Shown piece after piece: positions 32,875 to 50,120 of a DNA stretch of 64,000 bases. Source of the stretch: Xiphophorus maculatus (lineage: Eukaryota > Chordata > Actinopteri > Cyprinodontiformes > Poeciliidae); assembly GCF_002775205.1 (NCBI RefSeq), contig NC_036459.1, positions 16,352,312 through 16,416,311 of the forward strand, written 5' to 3'. Both the position numbers and the translations under genes were made by a program. The notes beneath the pieces were generated by a model. That model was not told where the DNA came from, did not search any database, and was given only the letters and a program-made list of their open reading frames with translations. Each line of letters starts with the position of its first letter. Position 1 is the stretch's first letter.

Positions 32875-34273
32875 ATGAAGGTCAACTATCTGGCGTTCAT
32901 TCTGGGCCTTGTGTTGAGCTGCTCAGTCCAGTTTGGGGTAAGAACAAGATATTTATATTTAAGTTTACAGGATGTAAAATACAGACTCACTAATGTTAAA
33001 GTGCCAGTTTCTATGGAAAGTAAAAGGAGGTCATAATGAATCAGGCCATGAACTAATATCTGACTAATATCTGACTATTTTTGAGCCAATTGCAGCACAT
33101 CATCAGAGTATTTCCTCACTCTACCTTGCAAAAGTTCTCTAAACATATCAGACCTGCTGGACATTTCTTGCCCATAACTATTTATTTTATCTGTGTCAGC
33201 CCCACAGATCTATTAGTTTTAGTTCTGGATTCTATCTGGGTTACTTCAAAACTTGCAAGATTGGACTCGGAAAATCCATCATCCTGATCCTTATCTTAAA
33301 CCCTGGTTCCATCTAAAGTAACATGATGCCACACTCGGCTGCATCCACAAAGGAATTGCGGCTCAAATGTTCAAGTCTAGTTTTGCATATGTTTGGAAAT
33401 GTTCAGTTTGGTCTGAATGGTTTCTTTCACAGAACACATTTGAGTGTAAAGATGTTTGCCGCACGCAAAGAACAACCAGTCATCGACAGATATTCCTGCT
33501 GGTCTGGCAGTTTTGATCAATGCTCACCTTCTGTCTTAACATCAGTACTGAAGAAACATGTTGTTTATAATGACTTCCAATATTTCTACCACTTCTGGAC
33601 AACTGTCTAACCGTGTTACGGTACGCCCATCCTCCATCATACTGTCAAAGGATTTTTGCACCTTCTCCTAAATTATAGCTTTGCGGTTAGTTGACTTTAC
33701 TAAGACACTTGATCTTTATTTCAGGTCAGCTGAAATAAAGCTGTTGGGAGGTACAAACTCAAAGCATGGTTTCCCGATATGTACAACAAGAATCGGTAGA
33801 TAATTCAGGTCTCATGTTCTCCTGGTCTTAAATTAAGAATTTGAAAGATTACTGAGTCTGTGTTGTTGTGCCATTTTAACAGAGAGCAGCTTTGCCTGAA
33901 GGTAAGGAATGTTTCGTTGCCGCTTGTTGAGTAAAAACTTAAAGGAATCTCTCTAATGTTGCTGCTCTTGTTATTGTGAAACAAAGATTGCTCAGAGATT
34001 CAGAGACAGACGCCCCGAGCGACCAGCGGAGTTTATGACATCCAGCCAGCTGGAAGCAACGCTCGACTCAAGGTTCTGAATCTGACTTGATACGGCTGTA
34101 ACGAGAAGGTTTCAGCTCCTACAAATGCTCCATGTTCCCTGGACTTTTCCTACAGGTGTACTGTGAGATGCGTCCAGATGGTGGATGGATAGTGTTTCAG
34201 AGACGAAGCGGACCGGTGGTGTCCTTTGCCAGGAAGTGGAACTTTTACAAAGACGGTTTTGGATCTCTGGCAT
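32875..34273 (+). pseudogene. Partial fibrinogen-domain gene 2 (amino-terminal half only)
   Basis: Four coding exons, 32869-32937 (ATG at 32875), 33883-33901, 33987-34072 and 34156-34273, are equivalent to the first four coding exons of the third gene with identical phases. They encode a signal peptide (MKVNYLAFILGLVLSCSVQF), a short linker, DCSEIQRQTPRATSGVYDIQ and [17 protein letters not shown]...GFGSLA. I found no counterpart of the two exons coding the Ca-binding half of the domain before the next gene at 36538. Open frames and splice sites are intact, so it is either a truncated duplicate or an alternative 5' half that splices to gene 3. On its own it cannot form a fibrinogen fold. Confidence 0.65.
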
Positions 34274-34599
34274 GTACGTAGAAATCTAACTGTTTTGCTG
34301 ATTTTTATTCCACTTAAGGCAGAACAAATAAGATAAGATCCCTATCACTTCCTGTGATGTCAACATTGACTTCCTGAACAAACTCAATATCTATTTTGGA
34401 CAGTTTGCCTGCAGTAAAAACCACAAAGTACCTGTCAGGAGGAACAGGTACTTTGTCTTGACTCAGCTGAGGTCCGATGGACCCTAGGAGAATCAACCTA
34501 AGAAAATCTACCAGACCCGGTAGTTTGAAGGAGTGTGCAGAACAACTGATGCATGTCCTTATTCAACATCGTTCTGCCTCAATCTGTTGGACTATTATG

Positions 34600-34960
34600 A
34601 TACAAAGCCTGTGGAATCGTCCCGTTCCTCAAAAAACCTGACTGGCTTTACATCCAAAATTATGAAATGCTTTTGAAAGGTTGGTCAAAGGTCACATTCC
34701 CTCTACACTTGATCCATTTCAATTTGCATATAGCCCCAAACCGCAGTAAAAATGGCAAAGGCTTGCACTTACATTTGTACAGCCTTTGCCTTTTTTGATC
34801 TGGTTTTCATTCTATATTCTTCTTTTTATATTATTCTAGTTCCTCTGGCTGGTTTCCGTTTGCGACCTAATATCCATCGTAATTTCGTTCTACAGTGTAT
34901 CTTTGCTGTTATGCTGAGCGACAGTAAAGATAATCTGAATCTGAATATCACATATGCCTT
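34600..34960 (+). mobile_element. LINE 3' fragment (reverse transcriptase remnant)
   Basis: The plus strand around 34640-34740 encodes pieces reading SKIMKCFERLVKGHI and LDPFQFAY, a reverse-transcriptase segment of fish non-LTR retrotransposons, with frame disruptions. It ends in GACAGTAAAG...AATCTGAATCTGAAT, the usual 3' tail. It sits where the missing exons of fibrinogen-domain gene 2 would be expected. Confidence 0.65.
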
Positions 34961-35038
34961 GTCTCATCAGCATTCAGTGGGTGTCTGTTTTTATCTTGGC
35001 CACATTACATGACGAGTTCAAATGTTTTCCACTTACAG

Positions 35039-35179
35039 GACTGTTTGTCCTGCACAGTGACAAGCGACTCGGCCGATATCTTAACAGAGAAGACACTCAA
35101 AGGCAAAACGATGGAAAACATCACAGCCGCCTGCGTCACCAAAGACATGAAAGCAGTTAGAGAGCAACTATTTTCTTAG
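35039..35179 (+). other. Orphan terminal-exon-like open frame
   Basis: After a good acceptor (TTTTCCACTTACAG) there is an open frame of 46 codons ending at TAG 35177-35179. The peptide starts DCLSCTVTSDSADILTEKTL and includes KGKTMENITAACVTKDMKAV. Its composition looks protein-like, but I do not recognise the family and see no partner exon. It could be a relic terminal exon or chance. Confidence 0.3.
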
Positions 35180-36537
35180 CATTTTCTCACATTGAGCAAA
35201 CCTTAATGGTTTTAGTGGGTTTCTATGTGCTCAATCAGCACAAAGCAGCACACAATTGTAAATCGAGAGGAAACAAAGAGCAAATAATAGTCCTGAACGA
35301 GTTGAGTGCCCATTATGAGGATACAGCAACATAATATTCAACTAAACTCCTTATGGGAAAAATAAAATCTCTGCAGAATTTTGCTAAGAGATGAAGTTGA
35401 GGAAAAAGAAAAACCCAAACAGTCCTTCAGAACCATTAAAACGGAAATAATATTGTCTTATACACTGTATACTTTTTACACATATTTGTTTTTTTCTTCC
35501 AATCTGGTATTTAGAAATCAACTATGTAATCGATCTCTATTCCCTGTCAAACAAGAAATCTTACATAAACCCAGAGAAAGGGACTAATCTGCCCTGAATA
35601 GTATTAACGCTTTTTAATTTTTTTAATTATTACTATTTTTACTTTAATTGTTACAGTAAAAATACAATGACTAATGTTTGGGTTTTGTTCTTCTTCGACT
35701 TCTATTCTACGGAATTTTATTTTTTATTTTTTTTAACTTAAGGAAATTTGTTGAATCTTATGTTGTTTAGTTGTACATGATGATTGTCTCAAAATTAGTA
35801 GGATTTTTTTTTTTATGGTTGACTCTCCACGTTTTCCTTTTTGTACCTCAGAGAAAAACTGAAAACTTGACAGAAGACTTCTACCGCAGAGAAGTCTTTA
35901 TTTCTGCACTAAAAGCAGTTCATCTCATTAGAAAATTAGAATTACACTGAAAAGGACAAACACATTCATCACAAAGCAAACAAACAGTTATTCCGATATT
36001 TTTAAAAAGCTTGCGAGCTCTTACTATTAAGCTGTTTGACAGACAGCACAAAAATATATAGATGTAGTGCAGAAGTGTTTCATTTCTGACGTTCTATGTC
36101 TTAGAAACACAGCAAAACCCTTCAACTGAATTCAATACAGCAAAAAAATATTTTCCACAATATGTTATCCGTTTATCGTCCATCTTTGTTGTAAAACGTT
36201 ATGTTTGTGCTGCACTTATCAGATTTTCAGAGTTCTGTCTGACATGAGTTGGAGGAAGGTCACTGCTCCTCACAAATCAAATGACCTCCAAAAAACAAAA
36301 AAAGAAGTTATCATAAAGAGTGGGAGGTGTGGTGCAATGTTTCAGGGTTTAAAGGAAACTGCTTCCTCTCAGGATACTCAGATTCAATCTTCACCCGGCA
36401 AAGCGGTACGTATCTAAGGAAGGACAACGCAGATGGATACGCTTTAATCCACTGGTTTGCAAATAAGCTTGTTTTTTTGTTGCTTTCTTTTCTTTTAAAA
36501 GCTCATTCTACTGTGTTTGCCCTATAATCAGGTCAAA

Positions 36538-38750
36538 ATGAAGGCTCTGTTTGGCTTCCTTGAGTTGATGTTGATGGCTGTATTGAGTCTCTCTGTCCAG
36601 GTAACGACTGGACCTCTTAAAATATGAAGACCTGGACAATTTTCTTACGCCCTGCCTAATAACTATTTTGTTTTTTTTTGCCATGCAGGGAGCAGATTTT
36701 CCTGAAGGTAGGCAGCTTTCCTTTACTAATGATGTATATTTAGTTTATGATAGAATTGTGGTTTTTTGCATATTTAAAGACTCCATTTGATATCTTATTA
36801 ATTGCTTATGTTTTTTCTCTCTCTCCTGAAAACGTTTGGGGGCAAAGACTGCTCAAAGATCAGGGCTCAGTCGCCACGCGCACCCAGCGGGGTTTATGTC
36901 ATCCAGCCAGCAGGAAACGAAACTCGCCTCAGGGTAGCTACCAGAACTGCTGGCGGCTCTTTTTGTGTCCAGCTAGCTTCACTTAGATTAGTTTTACTTA
37001 TTTAATAGAAGACAGGAACAAAAACATGTGTTTGAACCCCCCATCCTTTAGTTGTTTACAGGGGGGATAGTGAGACGGTAAAAAATGTCTGAGATTATTC
37101 TGAAAATCTCTGATTTTTTTTTCTTCTCGCAAATATTCTATTAGAGCTTTGAAATTTCCAGGGTACTTCTCGAAAATATCTGGGATTAATCTCAGAATTT
37201 CTGAGCTTTTTGGCAGAAATTTAAACCTTTTTCTTTCTATCTACAATGGCCCTAATACTCTATTGCATAAAAAACGATAATCACTTTGGTGCTATTTTGT
37301 TTGTTTCAAGAATTGCAAAATGTTTGGACACCCCGGATGCACAGACGGTAGAAATGTGCATAAAAGTAGAAAACATGAAGGTTTTCTACTTTACATCTTT
37401 CTAGAAAATGCATTTTTCAAAACTAATTTTAACTGTCCAGGTCTTTTCCTGGTCATCTTGAATCGATTTGTTTTTCAACAGAAACTATTTGAGAAACATT
37501 TTAACACGATGCCTCCTTGCTGCGTTATGCTCTCTCCTTTCTCAGGTTTACTGTGAGATGCGTCAAACTGGCGGCTGGATCGTGATCCAGAGGCGAAGTG
37601 GAGGCGCGGTTTCCTTTGAGAGAGGATGGGCTCAGTACAGACACGGGTTCGGGTCCCTGACTTGTACGTGACTCGTCTTATCGTGACTTTCTGTGACCAA
37701 ATATGACTTTTGAAAATGCAAAAAGACGTTTCTAAACAAGCATTTTGAATGTTGAATGAAAATCAAGCAGCAGTCGCGTCCATCAAGCACTTTGTTTATT
37801 GGCAAAGATATTGGAACTAAATTTGGATGTTTATCTTTGTTTGCTCCTCTGATTCCTCAGACGACCACTGGCTCGGACTGGACAAGATGCACATGCTGAC
37901 CAAGGCCACAGACAAAGTGTGGACTTTGAGGGTGGACCTGTGGGATCATGAAGGTGGCTACGCGTTTGCCGAGTACCGAGACTTTAGAATTGGAGACGAG
38001 GGAACGGCTTATCGACTGCATGTTGGGACGTACAAAGGAAATGCAGGTAAGAAGAGGACGAATCCTTCTGTGTAGGTGACGTGTTCTGTGGAGTTTTTGC
38101 AAAAAACACAAAGTTTTATGAAGTATTTCAGTTCTATTTTCTTAGCACACTGGAAATAAGACAAAACTAAATTAAAAGTAACTTTTTGTAACATATAGGA
38201 GCTTGTTTTAAGACAATAATTCCTTAATAATTGATAAAAAAAAAGTACTAGTTTCACTGACACCACAAAAATGTCTTATTATAAGTGTAATAATCTGCCA
38301 GCGGAACTAGTACTTTTTTTTTTTTTTTTTTTTAAATCACGTCCATCTACTACATCTAGGATTTTTGTTACTGAACACTTTCCAAAACCTCGGTTTGGAG
38401 AATTCAAACGATCTCTTTTGGCTGATGAAAAGTTTCCGTCTCGTCATCACCCAGGTGACGCCCTCCGCGGCGCCTACCCGGGCGCCGACCAAAACGGCGC
38501 TGGCTTCAGCACCTCCGACCGCGACAACGACAACTGCTCCCCGTGTATCCACGGAGACGTGGCTTTCAACAGGTGCACCGACAAGCACGGCGGCGGCTGG
38601 TGGTACAGCAGCTGCGGCTCCGCTGCCCTGAACGGTGACTGGCACTCTTCAGACGACCCGATTGGCTGGGGGTCAGGCCTCCACTGGCTCACCTGGAAGC
38701 CAGTGCCTTATTCGGCGAAGGTCAGCAGGATGATGATCAAGTCTGATTGA
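36538..38750 (+). CDS. Secreted fibrinogen-domain protein 3 (angiopoietin-related 5-like)
   Basis: Coding exons: 36532-36600 (ATG 36538), 36689-36707, 36848-36933, 37546-37663, 37861-38046, 38455-38750, giving 255 residues. Signal peptide MKALFGFLELMLMAVLSLSV, short GADFPEG spacer, then a complete fibrinogen C-terminal domain: [69 protein letters not shown], Ca-binding loop [30 protein letters not shown]. The layout parallels gene 1 exon for exon, so the two come from tandem duplication. No coiled coil. Extracellular; an innate lectin-like role is inference. Confidence 0.9.
37070..37230. repeat. Interspersed repeat with TGAGATTAATCTCAGA motif, copy 1
   Basis: Alternating TCTGAGATT/ATCTCAGAATTTCTGAG blocks, in an intron of fibrinogen-domain gene 3. 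A similar block occurs at 39030-39180, so this is a dispersed AT-rich repeat. Confidence 0.5.
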
Positions 38751-38842
38751 TGGTCTCTGCTTTACGTCCATGTTCTGAGTTTCATCATCTCTTGGTTTTA
38801 AAGGTTAGGAAAAGAAGATGTAATGTGTGAAATGGCCAAAAA

Positions 38843-38848
38843 AATAAA
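38843..38848 (+). terminator. Poly(A) signal of fibrinogen-domain gene 3
   Basis: AATAAA 93 bases past the stop codon of the third fibrinogen-domain gene. Confidence 0.65.
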
Positions 38849-38859
38849 TAGATTGGCAA

Positions 38860-41479
38860 GTGAGTTTTCGTTGTGTTGCAGCATCACTTCTGAAATTACA
38901 ATGGTGTATTAGGGACATTGTAGGTAGAAGAAGAAAACTAAATTTCTGCCAAAACATCTCAAAAAAGCGTTCTAGGAAAAACAAGGATATTTTTGAGTTT
39001 GAAAAGTCAAACATTTGCCAGAAAACAAACTAAAGCATTTTGAGATCTCAGAAATTTTCCAGAAAAAAAAGGAAATTTCTGAGTTTCAAAGATTGAAATA
39101 TTTTCTCTTTTTGACGTAAAATGAAAAAGTTTCCGAGATTAATCTCAATTTTTGAGTTTCGTAAAACTTTTGCTTTAAAAAAAACAGAACAAAAAAAAAA
39201 AACAATTTGAAGGTAATCTAAAAAATGTACGAGTTTGTTGGGGGGGAAATGTATTTCTCTTACTTTTTCCAAATGTACAGTGGTCGTTGTATGAAATTGT
39301 TTGGTAAAAAAACCCTGAAATTTTACTGTCTAATCAAAAGAAACAGAAGTTTAATAGATAAAAATATATTTAAGTGAATAAAAATGGAAAGAGATAGTTA
39401 CCAATAAGTTGGGTTGAAATGGTCAGTGAGAACAGTCCAGAACCGGAGGGTGTAATGTTTGATACCAGGTATCAGTAGTGAGTTTCTGTGCTTTTCAAAG
39501 TAAATGTTTTATTTCTCTATTAGACTTCTTTTATGTCAACAGTATCGATAAAAGATTAATTCATGAAAATATAACAGACGGTACATTTTAAAGCTCAACA
39601 TCGACCTCAACTTGGACAATAAGGTCTATTTCTAACACAAAACCAGTTCATCCTACTGTCATAATATGTCGGAGCTCTGAATGAGTCAGATTTTAATTCA
39701 TCTACCACTTTTAAGTTCTCCAGCATGTGACAGTATAAAAGATAACACTGGCTGCCAATGTTATCCTCGTGTTGTCTAATCACACTTAAAGACCTTGGCC
39801 AAAGTAGAAAATATGTGATTGCTTTAACTTTATCTAAGAAAGTTGCTGGTGTCTTGTTCAGAACATTTGTATTTATCTATTATCTCTAAACTGGTGGCCC
39901 AAGTAAAAGCAAGTTTCTTCAATCTGGAGCAAAACAGGTCAGCTGCCTCGAATTTAAGCGTACAAGTCTTCAGCACGATTAAAATCAGATGTTTTGAAGC
40001 AGCATGCAACAACTGTCATGAATTGCAGTGTAAGTGGTGGAGGATTGACGAAGTGAACCCAGGTTGAAGTGCAGTAAGGATGGTTTAATTGGTGAACTAA
40101 AAGGTGAACAGAAATCCAGGCAGCACAGATGAACTACGAGGAAGGAACTCAAACACTGGTAGCGCCGGAACAAGGGAGCGATGATAAATGACACACGGCA
40201 AGGATCCGACGGGGAGCAGGTGACACAGGTGGGGTTAAATACACAAGGGAGTAATCAGGGGAACAGGAGACAGGTGGGGGCAACCAGGAGGCAGACAAGA
40301 TGACAGGAACTAAATTAACTAGAAAGACATACAAAAATGCACATCCTCACAATAACTTTACTTAAAGCACTGTTCAGTCAGTTCTAATGCGTCTGAGCAA
40401 CTTATCCAGTTCCAAGCAGGTTTTATCTTATTACTCTCTGCATTATAGACAAACCATCAATGGAGTCACTTACTTCCAATACTGGGAAACTGTGTGCCAT
40501 GTAGCCTGAATGTCTGTCTTGCAGTTCTTTTATAAACCAGACGATAGTTGTTTAATTCAAGGCAATATCTTAGCAACAACTCATTTTCTTAGAAGTAAGA
40601 ATTTGCTGCTCATATTACGTTGCATTGACAGACAATCTTGTTTCCTACTCATATTAAATTAGGTTACAATCTTCCTTTAAATTCAGTTGACATTCACAAA
40701 ATTATTTATTTTTGCTAAGTGCCAGATTTATTTGAGTTTTTTTTGTTGCTTATTTTCTTCAAAATCAGAAGTTTATACACCCTAACATTGGTGTTAGGGT
40801 GTTCCGATGCAATATATATTGATAACAGCAGAATTCAACATGCATTGGAGATTATGAATATGTCACTTCAGTACTATTGTATCATCAGGTAGAAACCTCT
40901 TGACTAAGATTTTGCAGATACCTGTAATACTGTGTTAACCTGTAGACATGCGAGATTGTATAAACGAGAAATCATTACAGCAGTGGAAGGCTAAAGGCTA
41001 AAGGCTAGCCAAAATTCTCCCAGTTTCTTATACTAACTAGCACTTTGTCTAAAATGAAACTGGTCATTTCTGTGCGACCCGAGTACAAATTCACTCACAT
41101 TGACCTCCACAGTGTCGTAAGAGACAACAGTTCAGTCATTTTCTCAGCCGACATATGCTAATACGCTAATGTTGCTTTAGCTGTATCAGAATGAGATCTG
41201 GTGGGATTATTTCTAAACAAAAACAAAACAATGACTGTTGCGTCAAAGAGGTTCGGTGGTCCTGAGTCTGAAAAAGCTTTTGAAACGCTACTGTAGAGGA
41301 ATCACTGAAGGTGCTTTTGTTTTGATCAGTAACAGATTGTTTCAGAACAACCGAATGGTCTGTTCTGAAACAATAGTGGCAATATGGCGCCAATATTTTC
41401 CCCAATTCCAATCTCTATCGCCTAAAATCCATTTCTACTTTTCTCTAGAATCTTGAGAAGTAGAAACGGAAGAAAAGTT
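38860..41479. other. Intergenic region, fibrinogen cluster to NXPE genes (convergent)
   Basis: Convergent 3' ends face each other. A second copy of the TGAGATTAATCTCA repeat lies at 39030-39180. The stretch 40070-40310 (GAACCCAGGTTGAAGTGCAG to ACTAAATTAACTAGAAAG) has the look of a dispersed repeat that I cannot assign. A hairpin ACACCCTAACA/TGTTAGGGTGT lies at 40777-40802, probably a transposon end. No gene recognised. Confidence 0.4.
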
Positions 41480-46703
<5,224 letters not shown>

Positions 46704-46744
46704 TTCCTGGTGCTGAAATAATAATAAATAAAAAAAAACAGAAA

Positions 46745-46910
46745 AAAGTAAATAAGTAAGTAAAGTTTATTTATAAAGCGCTTTTCACAGACATAAAATC
46801 ACAAAGCGCTGTACAAAAAAAAAAAAAAAATCAACCTTAAAAACCAACAGAAGAAACACAACAAAATCAAGAGATAAAAGCCTGGGAAAATAAAAATGTT
46901 TTTAGATGCT
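46745..46910. repeat. Dispersed retroposon tail-like repeat
   Basis: AAGTTTATTTATAAAGCGCT, TTCACAGACATAAAATCACA, AAGCGCTGTACA, then a poly(A) run and AAATGTTTTTAGATG. This is a familiar fish dispersed sequence, related to the one near 25680. It lies just 5' of the first NXPE A coding exon. Confidence 0.5.
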
Positions 46911-46919
46911 TATGTAATG

Positions 46920-48520
46920 TTCTAGAAGCACAGCTTTGGTGACATATTTACATTTCTTTGGAGAACGGTGTTACAAGCCGGTGTCTTTATCTTGACTGGA
47001 GAAAAAGGGTTAAGCTCAACTCAATTTAGTCCCTAATTCAAAGCAGTCATTGATACTTTACAATCATCGGTCAGCATGAATCGACCAGTATGTCCAGTTA
47101 CGGAGCGTCATCAACCGTCCCGGCACTGGGCACATCGTGAGAAGCTGAGAGGTCAAGAAGAGGAACTCTAAGAAGTGTGATTTTGGCTCTGTGGTAAAAT
47201 TGATCTTAACTATTTCGAAACAGTTGTGAACTTCCTCCGGAACAGGATGCTTCCTCAAAGGGTTGCACCGAAACTACAAATACTAAGGCCTTCTAAGTAG
47301 CTTAGTAACATAAAACTAAGTAACTGATTAAACATGTAACTGCAATATTTTAAAAGGAGCATCTTTAATCATTGCAAAAGTAAATTTACAATTGCATTTA
47401 TGAACCTCAGTTTATGCCAAAGCTCAACGAATACCAGTTTCCTCAGCAACTAAGACTGTGCAGCCTAAATTTATAAAAACGTTTTTACTCTTTACAAATT
47501 TACTTAGATAATTTGGGTTATCTGGAAGCCACGATGATCAAAATTACAAGGCTTGAACTATTTCACTCACCCACAGGATGGAACAGCAACGCTGGCACAC
47601 GTTTTAGTTAGAGACGTTTTAGTTAGAGAGCGCCACAGGCAGAAATGTCATTTTTGGTGTCTGGCAGACCACCCACTAATATTTGAATCCAGTTTCATCT
47701 CGACAACTGAAACAATCATGCTCTAGTCCTCAGAAGCATGTGTTTCCGTCATCGTCATGGGGGAAGAAAAGAAATTTAAAAAAAAAGTGACAGAGAAAGC
47801 ACTGCATGTGAAGGAAGCTGGTGTTAGTTTCCGTTTGCAGCTTCTGATTCAGGAAGGGGAAGTCTGCTTAATTTTTCACTACCATCAGCAACTTTAATCT
47901 ATTCTAGTTAAAAAAACGACAAGAAAAAAAACTACAACACCTAAACTCTTCAATCCTGGACTATTCTGCTCCAACAGCAGAATATTTCAAACCAAGAGTG
48001 GGATTTGTGAAACCTTTATGGGATTTGTGATCATGAAAATCCCATAAATCGATTAAATTAAGCGATTTATTGTCGCTTAATTTCGATTTTTCGACGTTTA
48101 AAACCGAGAGTGGGACGTGTGAAGCTGATCAGTTGTGGTAGGTATGAGATGTTGGTCCGATTATCTTTACGTGGGGGAATGAAAACTGATGGGAGGAAAC
48201 AAAAAGCATGTTTACATAAAAAGGGAATTTTCTGAAGTTGGGGATATTTTCCCCTCCAACGACCGCTTCATAGGTTGGGCTAGATTTTATTTCAATGTCG
48301 TTAGAGAGTAAATAGCTCCTCATGTCCAACAGCGGAGCTATCCAGGTTGAAAAATGTCATTTTGGAGAAAGCCTTAACAATAATATTTCCACTAAATAGA
48401 AAATGCAAACATTTAACAGGTTTGATAGAGGAAAAAGCCAGTAAAGCGCCTCTCAAATTCATGCTCAGAACAAGGTACCGGATAGAACCAGACCAATTTT
48501 TCTTTTCTATTGGACAGTTA
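46920..48520. other. Non-coding DNA 5' of NXPE A
   Basis: No exon was recognised. The first coding exon of NXPE A is preceded by a splice acceptor (AG at 46713-46714 on the minus strand), so one or more 5'UTR exons must lie in this direction but I could not place them. Short inverted repeats (for example around 48010-48080) are present. Confidence 0.4.
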
Positions 48521-48524
48521 ACTT

Positions 48525-49694
48525 CAGGGGTGGAAATTAATTTTTTTTTACTGGCCACTCAGATATTTCACCAGTCCCTGTTTCTTTCTTTCAATTACAA
48601 ACCCCTGTACATGCAAATGACATAAAATACATGATTTATTCTTAACTCTATGAAAAACCAATTACCATACATATGTACCTATACAGACTAATTTAACATA
48701 AAAAAGCATGGACACCCTAACAGAGGTGTAGTGCAATAAGTTTTTTTTTAATTGTCCCGCAAGGGGTCTCTTTGTGGGCTCTAGCGTCCCTTTTTTTAAA
48801 GTATTCTGACAGGACAGGAGAGAAGACATGCGGTAAACGTCGTCGGTCCGGGAGTCGAACCCGCGTCGAGGCCACGTTGCCTCTGAATGTGTGTCGCGCT
48901 AACCCCTCCGCCACAACAGCTATTTTCTAACTGTTCTATTTGTTGTTCCTTTCTATTGAAATTCACAATAATTCTTATTGCTAAAATATCTCAAAACGTG
49001 TTCATTATTAATTCCACAGGCCGTGGTTATCCTCGTACCTGTCAAGTCTCCCGTTTCTTCCGGGAATCTACTGTATTTTACCTCCGTCTCCCACCGGGCT
49101 ACATCACTAGCGTTACCTCCCCTCTCACGTTAGCTTCTCTCCCCTCCCTGCCGTTAGGGCAGTAATACCCTCGGTGACGTAACTGTGTGGTAATTAACAT
49201 ATCGGTTAGTTTGACACATTTTTCTGAATGGGCTTACGCGCTTTTTAGCTTTTGTTGTCATAGTTGTCCTGACTCACCCCGTCTCATATCCGGTCACTTT
49301 TCTCGGACTCCGGTTAGCTGAAATGGCGCTATTTATAACCTCGGTGGAGAGGGGCGGGCCAAGGAGGACTGAGGGATTTCATTGGATAAGCCCAATGACC
49401 TTCAGTGACCTCAACCAATGGGCTGTCGCGGTCGATCAAAATGATATTTGATATATATTCTTGTTAAATAACGACAGCCTAGGTCCGTCCCATATACAGT
49501 ATGTGCATCAGTCTGTACTCCAGACAGCCTCTCCTACCCTGGACAGAAGTTCAAACTGAATGCAGGTTTTTTTTTTTTTTTCTGTTTAAATTGTCAACCG
49601 GCCACAGTGGCGGGTGCGTTGCTCCAATTTACCCGCCACTTCGTACTTTTACCCGCATTTGGCCAGTGGCGGGCGCTATAATTTCCCACCCCTG
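48525..49694. mobile_element. hAT-like DNA transposon, non-autonomous or decayed
   Basis: Begins CAGGGGTGGAAATTAA and ends TATAATTTCCCACCCCTG, giving inverted termini of about 16 bases with the CAGGGG start typical of hAT elements. Internal subterminal GGCCAGTGGCGGGCGC and CTGGCCACTCAG motifs support one element. A clear 8-bp target duplication was not visible. It contains a nested SINE at 48720-48915. No transposase frame was found. Confidence 0.75.
48720..48915 (-). mobile_element. tRNA-derived SINE nested in the hAT element
   Basis: On the minus strand it starts near GTTGTGGCGGAGGGGTTAGC (A box), then has GGGTTCGACTCCCGGAC (B box), CCGCATGTCTTCTCTCCTG and CCTGTCAGAATAC, and ends in GGGACGCTAGAGCCCACAAA. 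The same family occurs at 51150-51335. Confidence 0.75.
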
Positions 49695-49897
49695 TTTCGC
49701 ATACCGGTAATTGTTGCGATGTGAGCCATTGGTCAATACCTGAGCGATGTACGTAGACTGACAAACGAGGTAATTAGTCCAATTATGTCCTTTATATTTA
49801 TATTTACTTTCAGAAATAACAATAAATAACAGGTGAGTAAAGAAAAACCTTTAAGAATTATAAAAAGCTAAGTCAGAGGGACCAATGAACTTACTAC

Positions 49898-50120
49898 GGT
49901 GACGGCAGCCATTGTTGTTGTGGGTAACAGCTGGTCTCTTAATGTAAAATCTTTAAATCTCTTCTTCGGAGGGCCTTTCCTGACAACAATGTTCCGAGTT
50001 GACCTGCCTTGAGTTTCTGAAACCACATGATCAGCATGCTTCTTCCATGGCTGCAGCCTTGTGGAATAACAGGATCGTTCTCTTTCCAACTGCTTACAGC
50101 AGAGCCTCTTTTTTTTTTTC
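49898..50120 (-). other. Unassigned exon-like open frame between the NXPE genes
   Basis: On the minus strand an acceptor (TCTTTTTTCTTTTTTAG) is followed by an open stretch of 74 codons to a GTAGTAAG donor. The peptide includes STRLQPWKKHADHVVSETQG and RKGPPKKRFKDFTLRDQLLP, which reads like real protein. I do not recognise it. It may pair with 51513-51717, but the phases do not join. Possibly a decayed host gene. Confidence 0.3.

Noticed and set aside
40070-40310. Possible fragment of an LTR-type or other dispersed element
   Set aside because: It looks repetitive, but I could not see terminal repeats or coding parts, so no family is claimed.
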